The notes: a model not told the origin generated them from the letters alone. Counted from the stretch's first letter, positions 9,625 to 18,227 are shown. The stretch is 64,000 nt of DNA from CAVWXT01 sp963759115 (GCA_963759115.1 CAVWXT010000006.1:434001-498000); one strand, 5' to 3'. A program made the numbers and translations.

Positions 9625-10416
9625 ATGACACCACTTCGCATCGCCATTCACGGGGCCGCGGGACGCATGGGACAACGGCTGGTTGCCCTGGGTTCCGCGG
9701 ACCAACAACTTTCCATTGTCGCTGCCATTGACATGCCGCAACATCCGCGGCTGGGCGAGGACGCCGGATTGGTGGCCGGCGTCAAGGCCTTGGGTGTGCC
9801 GTTGACGGCCGGCATCGACGTGCCCGTCGACGCCGTGATTGATTTCTCGGTGCCTGCCGCCGCCGAGAAGATCATCGAGACGTGCCGGCAGAAGCGGATT
9901 CCGTTGGTGGTGGCCACGACCGGCCTCGACGAGAGCCAACTGGAACGGCTCCGCGCCGCTGCCCAAGAAATCCCCTTGCTCTGGTCGCCCAGCATGAGTC
10001 TGGCGGTAAACCTGACCATGAGACTCGCCGAAGTGGCGGCCAAGGCATTGAAGGATCGCGACGCCGACGTGGAAATCATCGAGCGTCACCACCGTTTCAA
10101 GGAGGACTCGCCCAGCGGCACAGCCTTGAAGTTTGGGCAGATCGTGGCCGGGGCAATGGGGCAGACCGCCCATCGCCACGGCCGCGAAGGCCGGCCCGGC
10201 AAGCGTCCGCACGGCGAGATCGGCTACCACGCCGTTCGCCTGGGCGACAATCCGGGCGAGCACACCATCGTCTTCGGCATGTTGGGCGAGACGATCGAGC
10301 TTTCGGTCCGCGCCACCAACCGCGACTGCTACGCCGCCGGAGCGTTGGCCGCTGCAAAATTTTTGGTCGGCAAGGAACCCGGCCTCTACGGCATGAATGA
10401 CGTGCTGGGACTGTGA
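9625..10416 (+). CDS. dapB: 4-hydroxy-tetrahydrodipicolinate reductase
   Basis: This enzyme reduces HTPA in lysine and diaminopimelate synthesis using NAD(P)H. The N-terminal Rossmann motif is GAAGRMGQRL (residues 10-19). The catalytic and substrate-binding signature EIIERHHRFKEDSPSGTAL matches the family's E-L-H-H-x2-K-x-D-x-PSGTA pattern, and VVATTGL is the usual nucleotide-proximal strand. At 263 aa the length is standard. The gene is intact. Its TGA overlaps a possible GTG start of the next gene. Confidence 0.96.
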   Translation: MTPLRIAIHGAAGRMGQRLVALGSADQQLSIVAAIDMPQHPRLGEDAGLVAGVKALGVPLTAGIDVPVDAVIDFSVPAAAEKIIETCRQKRIPLVVATTGLDESQLERLRAAAQEIPLLWSPSMSLAVNLTMRLAEVAAKALKDRDADVEIIERHHRFKEDSPSGTALKFGQIVAGAMGQTAHRHGREGRPGKRPHGEIGYHAVRLGDNPGEHTIVFGMLGETIELSVRATNRDCYAAGALAAAKFLVGKEPGLYGMNDVLGL

Positions 10417-10427
10417 GGGCACGCAAA

Positions 10428-11414
10428 ATGAACTATCTCAATGGCAGCCACGAATTGGAACTGTGCCCACTATGCAGCCGCCGATTGGAGAAAAAGACGC
10501 GTCACGATGGCAGCCGTACTTACGGGGTAACTTGCGAGGTCTGCGGGACGTACGGCATAACGTCCATGGTGCTTTCCGACGAAGTACTCTCGCCCGATGG
10601 AGAACCGGTTCTGTCAGCAATTGTCAGACGACATTTCGATTTAGCGGGTGAGCCGCAGACGATCACTATCGACAATTGGCAAGCACTCGCATCCCAATCG
10701 CCGGACAAGAATGATGTGCCAAGCAAGGTTCGCTACCTCTTAGCCTATATCGCCCACAAATCAGCGTTCCCCAGTGATGAGATCGCTCTCGATAACAAGA
10801 CCGATTACCCAATCTGCTTTGCTGCAAATGCAGAGGAGTTCGAACTCTATCTCCGGTATGCCAAGGATGCCGGTTTTCTGGAGGTCGGCTCCCACGGTTT
10901 GCCTCGCGAGGGCATTCCCGACGAGTACCGGCTCACGGTAAACGGCTGGGAGGAGACGAGGCGTATTCCCACCCTCGACTCACCTTATGCGTTTGTTGCC
11001 ATGTCGTTCTCAAAGGAGGGCGAGCGTGGGACGTTGCTCACCAAGGCATTTGATGAGGCGATAAGGCCGGCCATCGAAGAAGATGCCGGTTACGAGAAAG
11101 CCGTACGAATTGACAAGGAAGAATTCTTGGGTGACATCGTTTTTGAGATCATTGCCCGCATCAAGGAATGCCGGTTCATCGTTGCCGATGTTACGAATCA
11201 CAGGAACGGCGTCTACTTCGAGGCTGGCTATGCAATGGGGATGGGCTTGCCGGTAATCTGGTTGTGCCACGAGGAAGATATGAAGAAAGCCCATTTCGAC
11301 ACGAGCCACTTGAACCACATCGTCTGGAAGGACGTCAGCGAACTCCGAACGAGCCTTGCGAACAGGATTTTGGCGACAGTTGGCAGAGGCCCCAAGAAGA
11401 AGCGCAGCGACTAA
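10428..11414 (+). CDS. zinc-ribbon protein with C-terminal TIR/deoxyribosyltransferase-fold domain
   Basis: About 328 aa. The N-terminus has two CxxC pairs (CPLC and CEVC, residues 11-36), likely a zinc ribbon. After a helical middle region, the last 140 residues read YAFVAMSFSKEGER..., then CRFIVADVTNHRNGVYFEAGYAMGMGLPVIWL. This layout (hydrophobic strand followed by MSF, then D-x-T-x-N, then a Glu in YFEAGYA) is shared by TIR-like and nucleoside 2-deoxyribosyltransferase-like domains that cut nucleotides or NAD in several anti-phage systems. I see the motifs; the defence role is inference. The ATG at 10428 is preferred; a GTG at 10413 overlapping dapB is possible. Confidence 0.7.
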   Translation: MNYLNGSHELELCPLCSRRLEKKTRHDGSRTYGVTCEVCGTYGITSMVLSDEVLSPDGEPVLSAIVRRHFDLAGEPQTITIDNWQALASQSPDKNDVPSKVRYLLAYIAHKSAFPSDEIALDNKTDYPICFAANAEEFELYLRYAKDAGFLEVGSHGLPREGIPDEYRLTVNGWEETRRIPTLDSPYAFVAMSFSKEGERGTLLTKAFDEAIRPAIEEDAGYEKAVRIDKEEFLGDIVFEIIARIKECRFIVADVTNHRNGVYFEAGYAMGMGLPVIWLCHEEDMKKAHFDTSHLNHIVWKDVSELRTSLANRILATVGRGPKKKRSD

Positions 11415-11583
11415 CGGGGAACAGACAAGATTGGGAGCCTATCATGGCGACTACGGTCGATTCGGCTGCTTTTGATCGTGGCGATGACGCGCTGAGAGCG
11501 AGGATCGAGGAATTGGCCTCGAAGAACACGGAAGGCGAGTTGACCGATTCCGAACGAGCTGAATACGAGGGATACATTCAGGC

Positions 11584-12676
11584 CCCGCTGTTAGAATTGA
11601 ATCGCAACCTTATGCAAAACTGGTATAGGTGAAAACATCGCAGGGACGTTTGAATGGGCGTTTTTGAGGAAGGTCCATGCAAAAAGGAGTCCCTGCGATG
11701 GCAAGTCATCTTACCTTGGAAGAGCGCGAGGTCATAGCCCACATGCAGCGAGCTGGGAAAATGCAAACGCAGATCGCCGACCGGCTCGGCCGCAGCAAGA
11801 GCACGATTTCCCGCGAACTGCGACGCAATCGCAGCCGCAACGGCTATTGGGCGGTGGCCGCCCAGGGGAAGGCCAACCGCCGTCGGAGCCAGCGGCCGTG
11901 GACGGCCAAGATGCAGCGGCCGGCAGTGCGGCGTTACGTCGCCGACCGCTTGCGGCAGCGATGGTCGCCCGACCAGATTGCAGGCCGCGCGCGCAGTGAC
12001 TTTCCCGGCGATCGGCGACGGTGGATTTCGCCCCCCACGATCTACGCCTGGATCGGCGGCGAGGAAGCCAGCGGGAAGCACTGGCGGCGTTATCTGCGGC
12101 GTCTGGGCCGAAAGCGGCCCAACTGGGAAAAACGCGGGCGGATTCGCACCGGCACGAGCATCGAGGGACGCCCCGTGGTCGTGGATCGCCGCCGTCGCTT
12201 CGGCGACTGGGAAGGGGATACCATCGTGGGCGCCAACCGACGCGGCGGCGCCGTCACGCTGGTCGAGCGGAAGTCGGGCTATTTGTTGCTGGGCAAGGTT
12301 CCCACCTTGCAAGCGGCGACGGTCCGTCAGACCGCCGCCGAGTTGTATCGGACCACGCCTCCGAAGCTGCGGAAGACGCTGACGCTGGACAACGGCAAGG
12401 AGTTCGCCGAGCACGAGCGGTTGACGGAGGAAGCCGCTTTGAAGATCTACTTTGCGAAGCCGTACTGCGCGTGGCAGCGCGGCACAAACGAAAACACCAA
12501 CGGCCTGGTCCGGCAGTTCTTTCCCAAAGGCACGGATCTGGTCGGCATCCCCAATCATCGTTTTACCAAAGTCCAACAACTTCTCAACGACCGCCCGAGA
12601 AAACGCCTCGGCTATCGAACTCCTAACGAAGTTCTCGCCTCTCGCCTAAAGGTTGCGATTTAGACTTGACAGCGGG
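11584..12676. mobile_element. IS30-family element, copy 1 (intact), 1093 bp
   Basis: The ends are CCCGCTGTTAG on the left and, inverted, CCCGCTGTCAAG on the right, with a shared inner block ATCGCAACCTT. AGGC flanks both ends (11580-11583 and 12677-12680). The element carries one complete transposase and interrupts a small gene. A second copy at 44357-45450 is 1 bp longer and frameshifted. Confidence 0.88.
11698..12663 (+). CDS. IS30-family transposase
   Basis: I choose the ATG at 11698 (MASHLTLEEREV) because AAGGAG sits 8 nt before it; an upstream ATG at 11677 overlaps that ribosome site. The N-terminal helix-turn-helix contains QIADRLGRSKSTISREL. The DDE triad is visible: D in GDWEGDTIVG, D in LTLDNGKEF and E in GTNENTNGLVRQFFP. 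The C-terminal RPRKRLGYRTPNEVL is typical of IS30. The gene appears intact and possibly active, and could act on the second copy. Confidence 0.95.
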   Translation: MASHLTLEEREVIAHMQRAGKMQTQIADRLGRSKSTISRELRRNRSRNGYWAVAAQGKANRRRSQRPWTAKMQRPAVRRYVADRLRQRWSPDQIAGRARSDFPGDRRRWISPPTIYAWIGGEEASGKHWRRYLRRLGRKRPNWEKRGRIRTGTSIEGRPVVVDRRRRFGDWEGDTIVGANRRGGAVTLVERKSGYLLLGKVPTLQAATVRQTAAELYRTTPPKLRKTLTLDNGKEFAEHERLTEEAALKIYFAKPYCAWQRGTNENTNGLVRQFFPKGTDLVGIPNHRFTKVQQLLNDRPRKRLGYRTPNEVLASRLKVAI

Positions 12677-12753
12677 AGGCCAACAAGTTCATCGCCATCC
12701 TTCAAGCAAAGGCCGAGAAACTCCTGGACAACGGTTAGCTGCCGTGAAACGTC

Positions 12754-13389
12754 ATGCGACTCGGCATCCTCGGCGGAACCTTCGATCCGGTCCACTACGG
12801 GCATCTGCTCTTGGCGGAATGCTGCCGGGAGCAGTGTCGGCTGGACGCGGTGTGGTTCTTGCCCGCCGCCGTGCCGCCGCACAAACAGGATCGGGAACTG
12901 ACGCCTGCCATTCAGCGGATCGAGATGCTGGAGTTGGCCATCGCCGGAAACCCGGCGTTCTCGGTGTGCCGCTACGAGACCGATCGGGGCGGGGTGAACT
13001 ACACGGTCGACACGCTCGCGCATTTCCGCAGCGAGGACGCCAGCCGCGAGTTATTCTTTCTGCTGGGGGCCGACATGCTGTTGGACCTGCCCCATTGGCG
13101 CAACGCTCCCCGGGTGTGCGAGTTGGCCCTGCCCGTCGTGGTTCGCCGGCCGGGCGCCGAACCGGTTGATTTCGACTGCTTGCAGGGGATTGCCAGTCCC
13201 GCGCGAATCGAGTTGATTCGCCGTCATCAGGTCGAAATGCCCGAGATCGGCATCAGCAGCACGGACCTCCGCCGCCGCGTGTTCTCGGGCCAAAGCATCC
13301 GCTACCAGGTCCCCCGTGCGGTGGAGATGTACATCGAGACGCACGGGCTATATCGCCAGTTGGAGTCGGCAGGGGGCACGCACGTTTAG
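12754..13389 (+). CDS. nadD: nicotinate-nucleotide adenylyltransferase
   Basis: NadD transfers AMP to nicotinate mononucleotide in NAD synthesis. The nucleotidyltransferase motif GGTFDPVHYGHL is at residues 7-18, and the family's second signature ISSTDLRRRV is near residue 170. FLPAAVPPHK is the usual substrate loop. At 211 aa the length is normal. The gene is uninterrupted and ends with a glycine/threonine tail (ESAGGTHV). Confidence 0.95.
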   Translation: MRLGILGGTFDPVHYGHLLLAECCREQCRLDAVWFLPAAVPPHKQDRELTPAIQRIEMLELAIAGNPAFSVCRYETDRGGVNYTVDTLAHFRSEDASRELFFLLGADMLLDLPHWRNAPRVCELALPVVVRRPGAEPVDFDCLQGIASPARIELIRRHQVEMPEIGISSTDLRRRVFSGQSIRYQVPRAVEMYIETHGLYRQLESAGGTHV

Positions 13390-13460
13390 GCCCGGCAACT
13401 GCGCCCCGTTGTCTCCGCATCTGCAAGTGCCACAAGCGGACGGGGCAAACGGTGGAGAAG

Positions 13461-13721
13461 TTACGCGATTCTGCGCATCTTCAGCAGTTCACGTAACTCG
13501 TGCGGCATCGACAATTCGTGGGCGCCGGGTTCGCCGCGGAGGGTTGCGAGCACCTGGTCGAGTTGCTCACCCGCGGCAAGATCGAGATCGAGAAAGAAGA
13601 TTTTCCGCCCTCGGAGTTCGCAGCCGCCCCCGCCACTGCCGGCTAGCCATTCCTGGCGAATCGTATAGCCCAGCCGCGCGGCCAAATCGAGGGCCTGCTC
13701 GAGCATCTCTACCGTGTGCAT
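13461..13721 (-). CDS. conserved small protein of unknown function
   Basis: 86 aa, beginning MHTVEMLEQALDLAARLGY and containing GGGCELRGRKIFFLDLDLA and a C-terminal helix MPHELRELLKMRRIA. The codon use and the absence of low-complexity sequence favour a real gene. I recognise no catalytic motif. It is convergent with nadD (72 bp between stops). Confidence 0.6.
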   Translation of the reverse strand: MHTVEMLEQALDLAARLGYTIRQEWLAGSGGGGCELRGRKIFFLDLDLAAGEQLDQVLATLRGEPGAHELSMPHELRELLKMRRIA

Positions 13722-13941
13722 CCTAGCTTCTCCAAATCGCCATCCTCCGTGACCGCGTGGAGATTATAACGGCTTCCGCTACAGTTGGCGAGTCGAGTTC
13801 GACGATACGCCCAACATGGTAAGTACTTTTCCCGCTTAGAGTTAAAGCATACCGTTTCGGGAAAAGAGCGAGAACGTCAATACTGGGGCAATCCGGGCGG
13901 ATGCGGCGTTCTGCGCGGAATTGCGGGGGCCTGTAAATAAA

Positions 13942-14763
13942 ATGGAAAGTCCTAGTCTCTACCAGCAACTCGAAATCCTCAAGCAGCAGCTCGCCAGGGC
14001 CCAGCGTCTCACCGCGTTGGGCGAACTCGTGAGCACGACTACCCACGAGTTCAACAATGTGCTGATGACCATCCTCAACTACGCCAAGATGGGGATGCGG
14101 CATAAAGACGCCGCCACGCGCGACAAGTGTTTCGATAAGATCCTGGCCTCGGCCAATCGGGCGGCAACCATCACCAACACGGTGCTGGGCATGGCCCGCA
14201 ATCGCTCGGCGGCCCTGGAGCCAACCGACCTCGTAAAGCTGGTCGACGACACGCTCTTGCTGTTGGAACGCGAGATGAACAAGTATCGCGTCGTGGTGGA
14301 GAAGAGCTATCAGCCGATCCCGCAGGCGTGCGTTAACGGCAACCAGATTCAACAGGTGTTGTTGAACCTGTTGATCAACGCCCGGCAGGCGATGCCCAGC
14401 GGCGGCCGCCTCTGGATCAAGCTGCTGTACGACGCCCAGAATGACATGATCGACCTGGTGGTGCGCGACAACGGCTGCGGAATACCCGCCGACAAGCTGC
14501 CGCGGATCTTCGACTCGTTCTACACCACCAAGAGCGGGCCGGACGCCAGCGGCAAGGGTGGCACGGGCCTGGGGCTCTCGATGTGTCACGACATTCTCGA
14601 AGCCCATCACGGCCGCATCCGAGTCGAGAGCACGGTGGGCAAAGGCACCGCCTTCACCCTGAAACTGCCCACCGTCAGCAAAGCGGCGCCCAAGCGTCCG
14701 CCAATCACCGCGCCCATCACTCTGTCGGCCGACGCAGCCGGCCAGCCGACCGTGGCAAGGTAG
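13942..14763 (+). CDS. cytoplasmic sensor histidine kinase, no visible input domain
   Basis: 273 aa from ATG 13942 (MESPSLYQQLEILKQQL). A short coiled coil precedes the H box, GELVSTTTHEFNNVLMTILN, with His as phosphoacceptor. The N box is QVLLNLLINARQAM, G1 is VRDNGCGIP and G2 is GGTGLGLSMCHDILE. This is the NtrB-like kinase architecture. There is no membrane segment or PAS domain, so the signal must come from a partner. It lies directly upstream of the pst genes, so a role in phosphate signalling is plausible but only inferred. A TTG at 13921 in the same frame is a weaker start. Confidence 0.85.
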   Translation: MESPSLYQQLEILKQQLARAQRLTALGELVSTTTHEFNNVLMTILNYAKMGMRHKDAATRDKCFDKILASANRAATITNTVLGMARNRSAALEPTDLVKLVDDTLLLLEREMNKYRVVVEKSYQPIPQACVNGNQIQQVLLNLLINARQAMPSGGRLWIKLLYDAQNDMIDLVVRDNGCGIPADKLPRIFDSFYTTKSGPDASGKGGTGLGLSMCHDILEAHHGRIRVESTVGKGTAFTLKLPTVSKAAPKRPPITAPITLSADAAGQPTVAR

Positions 14764-14769
14764 CACGCC

Positions 14770-14838
14770 CTGGGACAGGTTGCCGACCTGTCGGGACAGT
14801 CGGCAACCACTCGGGACAGGTTGGCAACCTGTCCCACG
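14770..14838. repeat. palindromic repeat family A, two copies
   Basis: The motif GGGACAGGTTGGCAACCTGT and a variant with GCCGACCTGTCGGG form short hairpins between the kinase and pstS. Another copy lies at 32009-32030. These could act as transcription attenuators within the pst operon. Confidence 0.75.
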
Positions 14839-14924
14839 GCTATCCGGGTTGCTTGACGGGCAGAGGGCCGTCTGATAACAAAGGAAGACCTGATCGTGGT
14901 CTCCCTTCGCCGGAAGGATCCGTC

Positions 14925-15806
14925 ATGTCGCCGAGGTCATGCCCCCTTCTAACGCTAAGCCTGCTCTTGGCTCTGGCGTGTGGGTGCGAAAAATCGGCCG
15001 ACGGCCAACCGGGCATCCGCAACGAAGGCTCCGACACGATGGTCAACGTCGCCCAGGCCTGGGCGGAGCAGTATCACCGGGAGCACCCCAACATCCGCAT
15101 CCAGGTGCTCGGCGGTGGCTCGGGGGTGGGAATCGCCAGCCTGATCGACGGCAATTGCGACCTGGCCAACACCAGTCGCAAAATGAAGAAGGACGAGATC
15201 GAAGCGGCCCGCAAGAATCGCGGCGGCGATCCCAAGGAAATCGTCGTCGGTTACGATGCCTTGGCCATCTACGTCCACAAGCGAAACCCGCTCGACTCGA
15301 TCTCGCTGGAGGAACTGGCCGACCTCTACGGTGAAGACGGGCAGATTACCCGGTGGTCGCAGCTTGGCGTGCCCGCGGGAACGCTCGGCACCGACCAGAT
15401 CACGCGGATCAACCGGCAGAGCGGATCGGGCACGTACTCCTATTTCCGCGAGGCCGTGTTGGGCAAGGGCAAGGACTTGAAGCTCGCCTCGATCGATGCC
15501 AACGGCTCGAAGGACGCCGTGAGCCTGGTTTCCCGCACCCCCTCAGCCATCGGCTACAGCGGCATGGGCTATGCCACGGACGACGTGAAGACGCTGCGGG
15601 TCTCGAAGCGGCGCGGCGATCCGGGGGTGGCCCCCACGGTCGAAAACGCCTGCAACGGGTCCTACCCCATCACGCGGCCGCTACAAATCTATGTGATTGG
15701 CGAACCGGCCGGACTGGTGAAAGACTACCTCAACTGGATTCTGTCGCCCGAGGGGCAAAAAATCGTGGTCGAGTTGGGCTATGTGCCCGCGAACTTGCAT
15801 GAATGA
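14925..15806 (+). CDS. pstS: phosphate ABC transporter substrate-binding lipoprotein
   Basis: 293 aa. The start ATG 14925 gives a short lipoprotein signal peptide ending LLLALAC, with Cys at about residue 19. The mature protein opens with GIRNEGSDTMVNVAQAW, the PBP-like phosphate-binding loop, and shows GGGSGVGIASLIDG and NRQSGSGTYSYF, both phosphate-contact loops of PstS proteins. It delivers phosphate to PstCA. The stop overlaps the pstC start by 8 bp. Confidence 0.93.
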   Translation: MSPRSCPLLTLSLLLALACGCEKSADGQPGIRNEGSDTMVNVAQAWAEQYHREHPNIRIQVLGGGSGVGIASLIDGNCDLANTSRKMKKDEIEAARKNRGGDPKEIVVGYDALAIYVHKRNPLDSISLEELADLYGEDGQITRWSQLGVPAGTLGTDQITRINRQSGSGTYSYFREAVLGKGKDLKLASIDANGSKDAVSLVSRTPSAIGYSGMGYATDDVKTLRVSKRRGDPGVAPTVENACNGSYPITRPLQIYVIGEPAGLVKDYLNWILSPEGQKIVVELGYVPANLHE

Positions 15807-16785
15807 CATTCGGCAAATCACCGGCGACAAGCCTCATCTCCCGTTGACAGCGGGGAGCGCAGCGGCCGCCGATTCCCGCTTGCTGGGGCGGCTGCTGCAA
15901 ACCGCGTTGGATCGTTCCGAGCCATTGATCGAATGGCTGATCCGACTCTGCGGCTGGAGCGCGATCCTCTTCGTGTTCTCGATCTTCTTCTTCGTCTTCC
16001 GTGAAGCCGCGCCCGAGTTGTTCGGAAAGTTGAACTTCGTGGAGTTTTTTGCCAGTGCCCGCTGGCAGCCCTCCTCCGACGTCCGTCCCGAATACGGCAC
16101 TCTGGCCCTGCTGGTCGGCACGCTCTCGGTCACGGCGCTGGCGATGGTGCTGGCCGTGCCGCTGGGCCTGGGCGCGGCGGTGTTCATCTCGGAGTTCTGC
16201 GGCGGGCGGCTCAAGGAGAGCCTCAAGATTCTGATCGAGTTGTTGGCGGCGATTCCCTCGATCGTGTGGGGTTTCATCGCTTACATGGTGCTTGCGCCGC
16301 TCATTATCGACACGACCGGCGCCGCCGTGGGCGTGAACCTGCTGAACGGCGGCGTGATTCTGGCCCTGATGAGCGTGCCGATCATCGTCTCGTTAGGCGA
16401 GGATGCCCTGAAAGCCGTGCCCGACTCGTATCGCGAGGCGGCCCTCTCGCTGGGCGCCAGCCGCTGGGAGATTGTCTATCGCGTGTTGTTCCCGGCCGCG
16501 AAGAACGGACTGCTGGCCGCCGTGTTGCTGGGCGTCGGCCGGGCCATCGGCGAGACGATGGCCGTGTTGATGGCCACCGGGCATTCCGTGCAGCTTCCTC
16601 ATAGCCTGTTGGATCCGGTTCGCACGCTGACGGCCACCATCGCCTCGGAACTCGGCGAATCGGTGGCGGGCGGTCCCCACTATCGCGTGCTATTCGTAAT
16701 CGGGCTGGAACTGTTCGCCGTGGCGTTTGTCATTAACCTGGTCGCCGATTTAATCGTGAAAGGGGTCCACAGTGACAGACGTTAG
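15799..16785 (+). CDS. pstC: phosphate ABC transporter permease PstC
   Basis: 328 aa from ATG 15799 (MNDIRQITGDK), overlapping pstS. An N-terminal cytoplasmic tail precedes a membrane helix (SAILFVFSIFFFVFR). The permease core has five further helices. The EAA-type loop that contacts PstB is SYREAALSLGASRWEIVYRV, followed by PAAKNGLLAAVLLGVGRAIGETMAVLM, which matches PstC. It pairs with PstA to form the channel. Confidence 0.95.
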   Translation: MNDIRQITGDKPHLPLTAGSAAAADSRLLGRLLQTALDRSEPLIEWLIRLCGWSAILFVFSIFFFVFREAAPELFGKLNFVEFFASARWQPSSDVRPEYGTLALLVGTLSVTALAMVLAVPLGLGAAVFISEFCGGRLKESLKILIELLAAIPSIVWGFIAYMVLAPLIIDTTGAAVGVNLLNGGVILALMSVPIIVSLGEDALKAVPDSYREAALSLGASRWEIVYRVLFPAAKNGLLAAVLLGVGRAIGETMAVLMATGHSVQLPHSLLDPVRTLTATIASELGESVAGGPHYRVLFVIGLELFAVAFVINLVADLIVKGVHSDRR

Positions 16786-16925
16786 GTCCCCTCTCCCTTT
16801 GGGAGAGGGCTAGGGTGAGGGCGTTTGGAGGCAAGATGACACCTTACGACAAGTCGGTCCCATCGCCACCCTCACCCCCTACCCCTCTCCGGGCACCGAC
16901 CGAAGGTTGGTCGGGAGAGGGGAGG
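16786..16925. repeat. inverted pair of repeat family C around the pstA start
   Basis: A copy reading CCCTCTCCC then GGGAGAGGGCTAGGGTGAGG (16790-16820) is followed by an inverted copy (CCCTCACCCCCTACCCCTCT, 16869 onward). The two arms can pair over about 20 bp, with the pstA ribosome site and ATG (16836) in the loop. The second arm lies inside the pstA reading frame. A related copy is at 47466-47525. Confidence 0.7.
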
Positions 16926-17822
16926 AGTATCGTTAACCCCTTCGCGCCGTCGGCCCTGGAAAAGCGGAAGAAAACCAAGGAAACCATCGCGCAGTGCGTG
17001 CTGGGGGCGATCACCGTGCTGCTGGTCGTGCCCGTCGTGGCGATCCTTGCCTGTTTGCTGATTAAGGCCTGGCCGGCCCTGGGGTTATCCTTCATCCTGG
17101 AAAATCCCGCCGACCGCATGACCCACGGCGGCATCTGGACGCCGTTGGTGGGCACGTTCCTCCTGGTGCTGATTTCGCTCTTGGCGGCAACGCCCATCGG
17201 CGTGCTGGCCGGCGTGTATCTCAACGAATACGCCGGCGACAACTGGGCCACGCGGGTCATCAACCTGGCCGTGATGAACCTGGCGGGCGTGCCGAGCATT
17301 GTTCACGGCCTATTCGGCGTGGGGGCGTTCGTGCTCTTTGCCGGCATGGGCCGTTCGCTGCTGGCCGCTTCGTGTACGCTGGCCGTGATGACCCTGCCGG
17401 TCATCATCACCAGCACGCGCGAGGCGCTCAGTTCGGTGCCCATGTCGTTCCGCGAGGCCTGCTGGAACATGGGCGCTACCCGCTGGCAGACGATCCGCAC
17501 CATCGTGTTGCCCAACTCCATCAGCGGCATCCTCACGGGCGTGATTCTCCAGGTGTCGCGGGCGGCCGGCGAGACGGCGCCGATCCTGCTGACCGGGGCG
17601 GCGTTTTTCGCCCCGCCCCGTTTGGACTCGTTCTTTCCTTACGGGTTGGGCGACCAGTGCATGGCTTTGTCGATGCACCTGTTTACGCTGGCCACCCAGG
17701 TCCGCGGCGTCTCCGACGAGCTTCTCTACGGCACGGCGGTTGTGCTGATCGGCCTGGTGTTGGCGGTCAACAGCCTGGCGATCGGGCTGCGGGTTTATCT
17801 GCGGTTGCGGAAGAAATGGTGA
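16836..17822 (+). CDS. pstA: phosphate ABC transporter permease PstA
   Basis: 328 aa from ATG 16836 (MTPYDKSVPS), which has GGAGG 5 nt upstream. Residues about 7-34 are encoded by repeat family C (proline-rich, PSPPSPPTPL) and are not part of the normal PstA fold. The core begins near ALEKRKKTKET. The PstB-contact loop is SFREACWNMGATRWQTIRTI, followed by GILTGVILQVSRAAGETAPIL, as in PstA. Six membrane helices are expected. An alternative is that the true start lies beyond the repeat, but no good start was seen there. Confidence 0.92.
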   Translation: MTPYDKSVPSPPSPPTPLRAPTEGWSGEGRSIVNPFAPSALEKRKKTKETIAQCVLGAITVLLVVPVVAILACLLIKAWPALGLSFILENPADRMTHGGIWTPLVGTFLLVLISLLAATPIGVLAGVYLNEYAGDNWATRVINLAVMNLAGVPSIVHGLFGVGAFVLFAGMGRSLLAASCTLAVMTLPVIITSTREALSSVPMSFREACWNMGATRWQTIRTIVLPNSISGILTGVILQVSRAAGETAPILLTGAAFFAPPRLDSFFPYGLGDQCMALSMHLFTLATQVRGVSDELLYGTAVVLIGLVLAVNSLAIGLRVYLRLRKKW

Positions 17823-17915
17823 AGAGCCGCACGGCGGTTTGCTGGGCTCTTCCCGGTGGGGCGGATGTTTCCCACCCGGTTCCGATAGAGTACAATTGAC
17901 CGTGGGGTGATCGAA

Positions 17916-17972
17916 ATGAAACCGTCGCTATATGTGGAAACGACGGTGAGGAGGACGAGATATGGTAGATGA
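17916..17972 (+). pseudogene. stub of a PIN-domain toxin gene
   Basis: The first eleven codons, MKPSLYVETTV, match the typical start of PIN toxins in which the first acidic residue lies in a VYIETT-like strand. The frame then runs into unrelated residues and a TGA at 17972, overlapping the next gene. This looks like the 5' remnant left by an internal deletion. The assignment rests on a short motif. Confidence 0.4.
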
Positions 17973-18138
17973 GGATGAGATTGTTGCAGAAGTTCACGCC
18001 GTGCGGAAGAAGATCTGGGAGGAATGCGGTTGCAGTTTCCAAAAGCTCGGCGAACGTTTGATGCGGCTGCAGGAACAGCATCCGGAGCGGCTGGTCTACG
18101 AGGTTCCGAAGACCGAGCCGGAGCCGCAGCAGACGTAG
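17962..18138 (+). CDS. small antitoxin-like protein, copy 1
   Basis: 58 aa, MVDEDEIVAEVHAVRKKIWE to KTEPEPQQT. The DEIVxEVHxxRxKI pattern followed by a helix resembles the small partners of PIN toxins common in Planctomycetota and cyanobacteria. GAGGACGAGAT precedes the ATG. It shares its C-terminal EVPKTEPEPQQT exactly with the gene at 18228, so the two arose by tandem duplication. No intact toxin is adjacent. Confidence 0.65.
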   Translation: MVDEDEIVAEVHAVRKKIWEECGCSFQKLGERLMRLQEQHPERLVYEVPKTEPEPQQT

Positions 18139-18227
18139 CGGCCATGCGAGTCGCGGGCCAAACGTGACGGCCCTCACGTAGCTCTCTCCCGGAGGGAGCG
18201 GGAACGTGCTGGTTGGAGTGACGAGCT

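Larger units (their letters stand above)
11444..12738 (+). pseudogene. small conserved gene (about 65 aa) split by an IS30 insertion
   Basis: The 5' part (11444-11583) encodes MATTVDSAAFDRGDDALRAR and onward to EYEGYIQA. The 3' part (12681-12738) encodes NKFIAILQAKAEKLLDNG and a TAG stop. Removing the IS30 element and one copy of its AGGC duplication joins them in frame as GYIQANKFIAILQ. The product would be an acidic, helical small protein; I recognise the type as a common hypothetical protein of Planctomycetota but know no function. It follows the TIR-like gene by 29 bp. Confidence 0.75.

Noticed and set aside
17821..17880. Terminator after pstA
   Set aside because: Hairpins are imperfect, there is no T-run, and the downstream genes appear to belong to the same locus.
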